64,000 bases of DNA, taken from positions 196,001 through 260,000 of the forward strand of contig NZ_KE148312.1 in the NCBI RefSeq assembly GCF_000238055.2. Direction: 5' to 3'. The notes under the pieces were generated by a model. It did no database searches. It had not been told where the DNA came from and saw nothing but the letters and a program-made list of their open reading frames with translations. This document shows, piece after piece, positions 58,989 to 64,000 of the stretch (positions are counted from its first letter, which is position 1; the number at the start of each line of letters is the position of its first letter). Origin of the DNA: Oribacterium parvum ACB1. GTDB taxonomy: Bacteria; Bacillota; Clostridia; Lachnospirales; Lachnospiraceae. Both the position numbers and the translations under genes were made by a program.

Positions 58989-60108
58989 GTCATTATTATC
59001 TTATTTTGCCATATCCTACGAGTCTTACTTTGTACTTCTTATAACTGCTGTAGCCTGTGCGGTGTTAAGCCCGTTTTTGGTCTTAAGGAAGCTTTCAATG
59101 GTTTCAGATGCCATTTCACATTCGGTTTTACTGGGCATAGTTATTGCATTTTTCATAGTAAAGGATGTGGGTTCTCCGTTTTTAATAGTGGGAGCGGCGA
59201 CATTTGGCGTGATTACAGTATTTGCGGTAGAATTACTTTCGGGAACAGGACTTGTAAAAAATGATGATGCGGTGGGTATAGTCTTCCCGATGTTTTTTGC
59301 CCTTGCAGTAGTTCTGATTACGAAATTTGCTAGGAATGTACATCTGGATACAGACGTAGTGCTGATGGGAGAGGTCATCATTGCACCGTTAAACAGGATA
59401 GAATTTATGGGAATCGACCTGCCCAAGGCATTTGTACAGATGGGAATATTGCTTGTGATAAACTTACTCTTTGTCATCATTTTCTTTAAGGAACTTAAGG
59501 TAACTACCTTTGACAGAGGGTTTGCAACGCTTGCGGGATTTTCCTCGGCAGCCCTGTTTTATGCATTGATGACACTTTCATCGTTTACAGCAGTTACTGC
59601 CTTTGATGCGGTTGGGGCTATCTTGGTAGTTTCGTTTTTGATTACTCCGGGGGCAGCGGCCTATCTTATAAGTAAAGACCTTAAGGTGATGATAGCCATT
59701 TCGGTTGGCTATGCAGTTATCAATTCTATTATAGGCTATGTGTTTTCGCTTCTTATGAATGTATCTATGTCTGGAATGACAGCTGCAGCCGCAGGAGTTA
59801 CATTTTTACTTACCTTTTTGTTTAATAGAGAAGGGCTGATTACTGCTATATTTATAAGATTACAGAGAAAAAGTGAGTTAAAACTAGGACTTTTCCTCAA
59901 CCATATAGGTAATCATTCAGGCAAAAAGGAGGAAAGTGAGGAACTGGGATTAGGCTCAATCAAGAACCATCTCAAATGGAAGCAGGCCGAGGTTGATAAA
60001 ATAGCAGGAAGACTTATAAAAAAAGGGTTTATAAGGATAGATATAGATAAGAATATTTATGATTTGACCGAGAGAGGCAGAGAGAAGTTTGTGGAGATTG
60101 AGGAATAA
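58972..60108 (+). CDS. Mn/Zn/Fe ABC importer permease 2 with winged-helix tail (TroD type)
   Basis: Residues 1-290 are an ABC-3 permease (LSMVSDAISHSVLLGI, FDAVGAILVVSFLITPGAAA). Residues about 305-378 are a soluble winged-helix-like domain (LGLGSIKNHLKWKQAEVDKI, then GFIRIDIDKNIYDLTERGRE), similar to DtxR-type repressor domains. Long permeases of this kind are known in Tro/Mnt systems, but the role of the tail is unclear. ATG 58972 or 58981 could be used; both have GGAGG nearby. Confidence 0.87.
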   Translation: MEEMIESLLSYFAISYESYFVLLITAVACAVLSPFLVLRKLSMVSDAISHSVLLGIVIAFFIVKDVGSPFLIVGAATFGVITVFAVELLSGTGLVKNDDAVGIVFPMFFALAVVLITKFARNVHLDTDVVLMGEVIIAPLNRIEFMGIDLPKAFVQMGILLVINLLFVIIFFKELKVTTFDRGFATLAGFSSAALFYALMTLSSFTAVTAFDAVGAILVVSFLITPGAAAYLISKDLKVMIAISVGYAVINSIIGYVFSLLMNVSMSGMTAAAAGVTFLLTFLFNREGLITAIFIRLQRKSELKLGLFLNHIGNHSGKKEESEELGLGSIKNHLKWKQAEVDKIAGRLIKKGFIRIDIDKNIYDLTERGREKFVEIEE

Positions 60109-60153
60109 AAGCCCTCGGCTGTGAGGTAGAGGATTTAATTGAGAGATAGATAA

Positions 60154-60180
60154 AGCCCTCCGAATTATCGGAGGGCTCTT
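60154..60180 (+). terminator. Terminator of the metal ABC operon
   Basis: AGCCCTCCGA-ATTA-TCGGAGGGCT is followed by CTTC. The hairpin lies directly before intron 2 (5' end 60186), again the typical IIC landing site. The region 60126-60185 repeats 56088-56145. Confidence 0.8.
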
Positions 60181-60185
60181 CAAAG

Positions 60186-61942
60186 GTGCGCCTAGCGGCG
60201 CACCTTTCTAACGGGTTAAAGTCCCGAATCCGCCCGGTAGTGGGAAGGATATAGCCGAAGGCAAGGGTGTCGAGGGTGACCTCGAATCTGAAGGAAGCTG
60301 GATATGAGGAAGATACTAACTCATGGGCAAATCTCTGGTCTGACGAACAGAAATCTCATATGAGGTTATGCATGAGGATAAGACTGCAGCACAAGCCAAA
60401 GTCCAATAACTACACGGAATCATGCATGATAAATGAGGCAGATAGATGGAGAGGAAGAAACGTGTGGTACCTAGGGAGGTCTGTGTGATATGCCTCGAAA
60501 GAGGTAACCATTGTCCAAAGCAATGCTGAACACACAGAAGTCAGCAGAGGTCATAGTAGTCGAGAGACAAAGGACCGAATCAGTAGGAGTCTCAAGTATG
60601 ACTGAGATAGGAGGAATGACTGGTTATGGCAGAAAACATTGAAAACAATGGCTGTTCGCAAAGAGATAGTGCGGAACATGAAGGGTATGTGAAAGCGCGT
60701 AGGTCATTCAATCTGATATGGAAAGAAAGAGACAGTGCACAGCCGAAGCTCTTAGAAGCGATACTGCATAAAGATAACTTTAACAGAGCGTATAAGAGAG
60801 TGAAGGCAAACAAGGGAGCACCTGGAGTTGATGGAATGACTATCGAAGAGGCACTTCCTTATCTTAAGGAACATCAACAAGAGTTAACAACACGTATCTA
60901 TCGTGGAAAGTATACTCCGTCACGCGTAAGGCGTGTTGAGATTCCTAAACCGGATGGTGGTGTGCGAAAGCTTGGCATACCAACGGTGATAGACCGCACA
61001 CTTCAACAGGCGATAACACAGCAGTTAGTGCCAATCTATGAACCACTTTTTGCAGACGGCAGTTACGGCTACCGCCCAAACAGAGACGCAAAAGGAGCGA
61101 TACTAAAGGTCAAGGAGTACGCTGAACAGGGTTACACATATGCGGTAGTTCTAGACCTATCGAAATATTTCGATACAATCAACCACGAGATTCTTATCAA
61201 CCTTCTGAGGAAAAATGTAAAAGATGAACGTGTGGTGCAACTTATCAAGAGGTATCTGAAAAGTGGCGTAATGGAAAATGGAGTGGTTATTGAAACAGAG
61301 GAAGGGTCGCCACAAGGAGGGAATCTATCCCCTTTGCTTGCGAATATCTACCTCAATGAGTTCGACTGGGAGTTTTTGAAAAGAGGTGTCCCATGCATAA
61401 GGTATGCAGATGACATAGTCCTTCTTGCGAAAAGCAGGAAGGCATCAGAGAGACTCTTAGAGAGCAGTACGAGGTATCTTGAGGAGAAACTGAAAGAGCT
61501 TTCTTCCCGTAAGTGCTGTCAGTCAATCAAGCCGAGTCTTGAAAGAATCAAGGTATATGCAAGAGGATGGCTTAACTACTATGGAATTGCAAGCATGAAG
61601 AATAACATGAACGACATTAACGGATGGCTCTATCACAGAATACGTATGTGTATATGGAAACAATGGAAGCGTGTGAGAACTAGATACCGAAACCTGAGGG
61701 TCATGGGAGTTCCTCAAGACCTAGGGTGGAAAACGGCAAACAGCAGACGAGGCTATTGGTTTACAACACATACAGTTGTCATGAACATGGAAATGACAAA
61801 AGAAAGACTGATAAACAGTGGCTTTTACGATTTAACCACAGCATATCAGTCTGTGCACATCAACTATTGAAAGCGCTGTATACGAGAACCGTACGTACAG
61901 TGCTGTGAGAGGACGGCGGTTAGTCACCGCCTCCTACTCGAT
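60186..61942 (+). mobile_element. Group II intron 2, with internal deletion
   Basis: This intron is almost identical to intron 1 from GTGCGCC (60186) to CTACTCGAT (61942). It is 1757 bases long, exactly 150 shorter, and the whole difference is one deletion in the reverse transcriptase gene. The ribozyme parts (5' domains and domain V/VI hairpins) look complete, so it may still splice if maturase is supplied by intron 1. Confidence 0.88.
60626..61870 (+). pseudogene. Intron 2 reverse transcriptase with 50-residue in-frame deletion
   Basis: The frame is open for 414 residues, but compared with intron 1 it lacks the 50 residues between EEKLK and ELSSRK. The lost part holds RT motif 6-7 (the NREKS and FKFLGF regions). 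YADD and the maturase X domain remain. The breakpoints lie in a 10-base direct repeat GAAACTGAAA (55480 and 55630 in intron 1; a single copy at 61486 here), so slippage or recombination removed 150 bases. Reverse transcription is almost certainly lost. Confidence 0.85.
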
Positions 61943-61966
61943 TTTAGAGGGAAAAGGAGACGTGTG

Positions 61967-62737
61967 ATGTCCAACGAAACCGAAGATTTTGAACAGACCT
62001 ATAAAGCACTTGAAAAGGAGAACTTTCCGGATGGAAAACGAATCAGATTCATTGCGGAATTAGGGGCCTCTTCGGATATAGAGGGGCATTTCCGACTGAT
62101 TTGTCGGACTTGGAAAGAGGAGAAAAATCTACGACTGGAAAGCAGTTTTGACCGACATGGAGAAGAGGGGCTTCGTTTTTTACTCGGAAGACTTGGTCAA
62201 GTGGAAATACCTGATGCTTTGCTTCAGCGGGAGGAAGCCTCCGAAGAGCTTAGGGAAGCTGTGTTTACGGCTTATCTTCTTGCGGAAATTCTTTCGCAGG
62301 GAAGACATAGAGAGTATTTCTCTTCTTACTGTGAAGAACTCCTTCCCTTTCTCCTTCGATTTATCGAAACGGAAGAGGATTTCCTTCGTGAGAAATGCCT
62401 AATTGCCCTGGGCTGGGTGGCCGGGGAGCGGGAGATTCCTTTTTTGACAAGGAAAATGCTGGAAGACCGGGACGCGTTTTGCCGAGCGTGGGCAGCGAGC
62501 AGCCTTATGCAAATGTCTTTCCATAGGGTAAATGGAGAAATCTTACAAGAAGAAACGAAGAAAGATTTTGCAAAAGCAATCGAAGAAGAAAAGGATTTAC
62601 AGGCCTCCGGCATCATGATAGAAGCGGCACAAACTTTATTTTCTAAAAAATGGCTTAGTGCGTCTGCGTTGGAAGCGGAAGACGAAATGCAAATTGAAAA
62701 AGCAAGATGCTCTGCGGTACGGTTTTTGCTGAAGTAA
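61967..62737 (+). CDS. HEAT-repeat-like helical protein
   Basis: The 256-residue soluble protein is almost all helical, with repeating pairs such as EELLPFLLRFIETEEDFLRE, CLIALGWVAGEREIPFL and AFCRAWAASSLMQM, typical of HEAT or PBS-lyase repeats used in protein-protein contact. ATG 61967 is preceded by AAAAGGAG; GTG at 61964 is adjacent. It starts 25 bases after intron 2, whose insertion has separated it from anything upstream. Function unknown. Confidence 0.7.
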   Translation: MSNETEDFEQTYKALEKENFPDGKRIRFIAELGASSDIEGHFRLICRTWKEEKNLRLESSFDRHGEEGLRFLLGRLGQVEIPDALLQREEASEELREAVFTAYLLAEILSQGRHREYFSSYCEELLPFLLRFIETEEDFLREKCLIALGWVAGEREIPFLTRKMLEDRDAFCRAWAASSLMQMSFHRVNGEILQEETKKDFAKAIEEEKDLQASGIMIEAAQTLFSKKWLSASALEAEDEMQIEKARCSAVRFLLK

Positions 62738-62963
62738 GGTATGGAAAGTCATGGATAAAAGATATTTATTGAGCTATATCGATTTAATACTCTTTTCATA
62801 CTTTCAATATGGCTTTTTCCCATTCACGCTTTATGATTAATACGTTGACATTTCCTAATTTAAAAATTTAACGGGTCAAAAGAGAATCACTTTTTTGTAG
62901 GTGAGTTATCGCTGATTTTGATGCGTTTGATATTTACATTACTAAAATTTAAAGGAGAAGAAC

Positions 62964-64000
62964 ATGACAACTAAAAAAGTAGAAAACTTGATTATCGGAT
63001 TCGGTAAGGCGGGGAAGACCCTCGCGAATTATCTGGGAAATAAGGGTGAAAAGACCGTTTTGGTGGAAAAATCCCCTCTGATGTACGGCGGAACCTGCAT
63101 CAATGTAGGCTGCATTCCCTCTAAGTTTCTGGCGACAGCTGCGGATAGAAGAAGCTTCAGCGGAGAGAGTGATGCGGAATACTATAAAAATGCCGTTTTA
63201 CAGAAGAAGGCATTGATTGCTAAGCTGAATAAGGCAAATTACGACAAGGTGGCAAGCAATGAAAATGTTGAAGTGCTGGACGGACTGGCTTCTTTTAAAG
63301 ATGAGCATACCGTGCAGGTTAGAAATGGCAGCGAGGTATCTGAAGTTTATGCGGAGCGCATCTTTGTCAATACCGGTGCTAGACCGTTTATCCCAAGTGT
63401 TCCCGGCTTGGAAGTCGGAAGACGCATTCATACCAGCGAAACGCTGATGGATCTGGAAGAATTCCCAAAGAGCTTGGCGATTCTCGGAAGCGGATTTATC
63501 GGACTGGAATTTGCGGCGAGCTATGCGAAGTTCGGTACAAATGTGACCATCATTGACCAGGGAGACCGGATATTACCGAGAGAAGATGAGGATGTAGCGA
63601 AGGAAGTATTGGCATCTTATCAGGGATTAGGTGTGGACTTCCTCTTTGGCGCGGCGCTTCAGCAGGTATCGCAGGATGAAAAGGCAGTTCACCTTTCCTA
63701 CACGGTAAATGGAGAAAAGAAAGAACTTTCCGTAGATGCCTTTCTCGTTGCGACCGGACGACAGGCGAACACGGAAGAGCTGCACTTGGAAAATGCGGGT
63801 GTGGAAGTTTCCGAAAGAGGATTTATCAAGGTAAATGAACACCTGCAGAGCAATAAGGCGCACATTTTCGCGATGGGAGATGTTAATGGAGGCCCGCAAT
63901 TTACCTATATTTCCTTGGATGATTTCCGAATTGTGAAGAGCTTTTTGGATAATCAGGGAAGCTACGGAAGAAATAATCGTCAGCCTGTTGCTTTCTCCGC
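62964..64000 (+). CDS. FAD-dependent pyridine nucleotide-disulfide oxidoreductase, 3' end cut by window
   Basis: The visible 345 residues include the FAD motif LIIGFGKAGKTLA, the redox-active disulfide GGTCINVGCIPSK (C45, C50), the NAD(P) motif LAILGSGFIGLEFA and the second FAD motif IFAMGDVNGGPQF. This is a class I disulfide reductase related to RclA (reactive chlorine response) and mercuric or dihydrolipoamide reductases. The dimer-interface domain lies beyond the window. No lipoamide or mercury partner genes are seen. AAAGGAG precedes the ATG. Confidence 0.9.
   Translation, partial: MTTKKVENLIIGFGKAGKTLANYLGNKGEKTVLVEKSPLMYGGTCINVGCIPSKFLATAADRRSFSGESDAEYYKNAVLQKKALIAKLNKANYDKVASNENVEVLDGLASFKDEHTVQVRNGSEVSEVYAERIFVNTGARPFIPSVPGLEVGRRIHTSETLMDLEEFPKSLAILGSGFIGLEFAASYAKFGTNVTIIDQGDRILPREDEDVAKEVLASYQGLGVDFLFGAALQQVSQDEKAVHLSYTVNGEKKELSVDAFLVATGRQANTEELHLENAGVEVSERGFIKVNEHLQSNKAHIFAMGDVNGGPQFTYISLDDFRIVKSFLDNQGSYGRNNRQPVAFS

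Overview
The window looks like chromosomal DNA of a low-to-moderate-GC Gram-positive anaerobe (Bacillota, Clostridia; the gene style is Lachnospiraceae-like). Supporting signs are strong AGGAGG ribosome sites, ATGA operon overlaps, lipobox signal peptides, ECF transporters, LytTR-DUF3021 and HTH-zinc-ribbon regulators, and a group IIC-type intron. Genus cannot be fixed from the sequence alone. The layout is a mosaic of short operons, many of them transporters with their own regulator, interspersed with mobile-element remnants.

1-9 kb: a cut-off double GNAT acetyltransferase, a DUF1848 protein, an MBL hydrolase with a VOC protein, a nested MITE-like palindrome, and a lantibiotic-immunity-type ABC transporter (fused double permease plus ATPase). 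The transporter is divergent from an OmpR-type two-component system, with three 11-bp-spaced ACCTT repeats between them. 8.3-15.6 kb: a TetR regulator with two candidate operators, a heterodimeric type-IV ABC pair and a complete ECF transporter (S, T and double A), probably one uptake cassette for an iron or metallophore-like substrate. 15.7-24.6 kb: MgtA-type Mg2+ ATPase, gene debris, an oxalyl-CoA-decarboxylase/thioredoxin chimera, an LtrA membrane protein, and a LytTR-DUF3021-ABC operon. 24.7-34 kb: a TetR/CPBP protease/MFS/reductase cluster with a 12-bp minisatellite, SemiSWEET, an XRE regulator, an AAA-DUF4143 ATPase, and yjdF with its probable riboswitch.

34.1-37.2 kb is a probable RNA-surveillance locus. 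A WYL regulator is divergent from a Ro60/TROVE-like DUF2828 protein, and the gap holds two tandem, related structured RNAs whose closing stems differ by compensatory changes. These resemble bacterial Y RNAs. 37.4-41.2 kb: MetY, a second AAA-DUF4143 ATPase and an acetamidase/formamidase.

41.3-52 kb is a visibly A/T-richer catabolic island: GntR regulator, nucleoside-type BMP lipoprotein and ABC importer, cysteine hydrolase, PfkB kinase, nucleoside phosphorylase, BtpA TIM barrel, iron-type alcohol dehydrogenase and a TrpA-like TIM barrel. I infer uptake and breakdown of an unidentified nucleoside. The island is bracketed by the acetamidase gene and a duplicated fragment of that gene's 3' end, and by an IS66 remnant, which suggests insertion. 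52.6-62 kb: a uracil-DNA glycosylase-family gene, a TnpA-only IS200 element, and a four-gene Mn/Zn/Fe ABC operon with a DtxR-type operator. That operon lies between two near-identical group II introns; the second intron's reverse transcriptase carries an exact 150-bp internal deletion. The window ends with a HEAT-like protein and a truncated flavin disulfide reductase.
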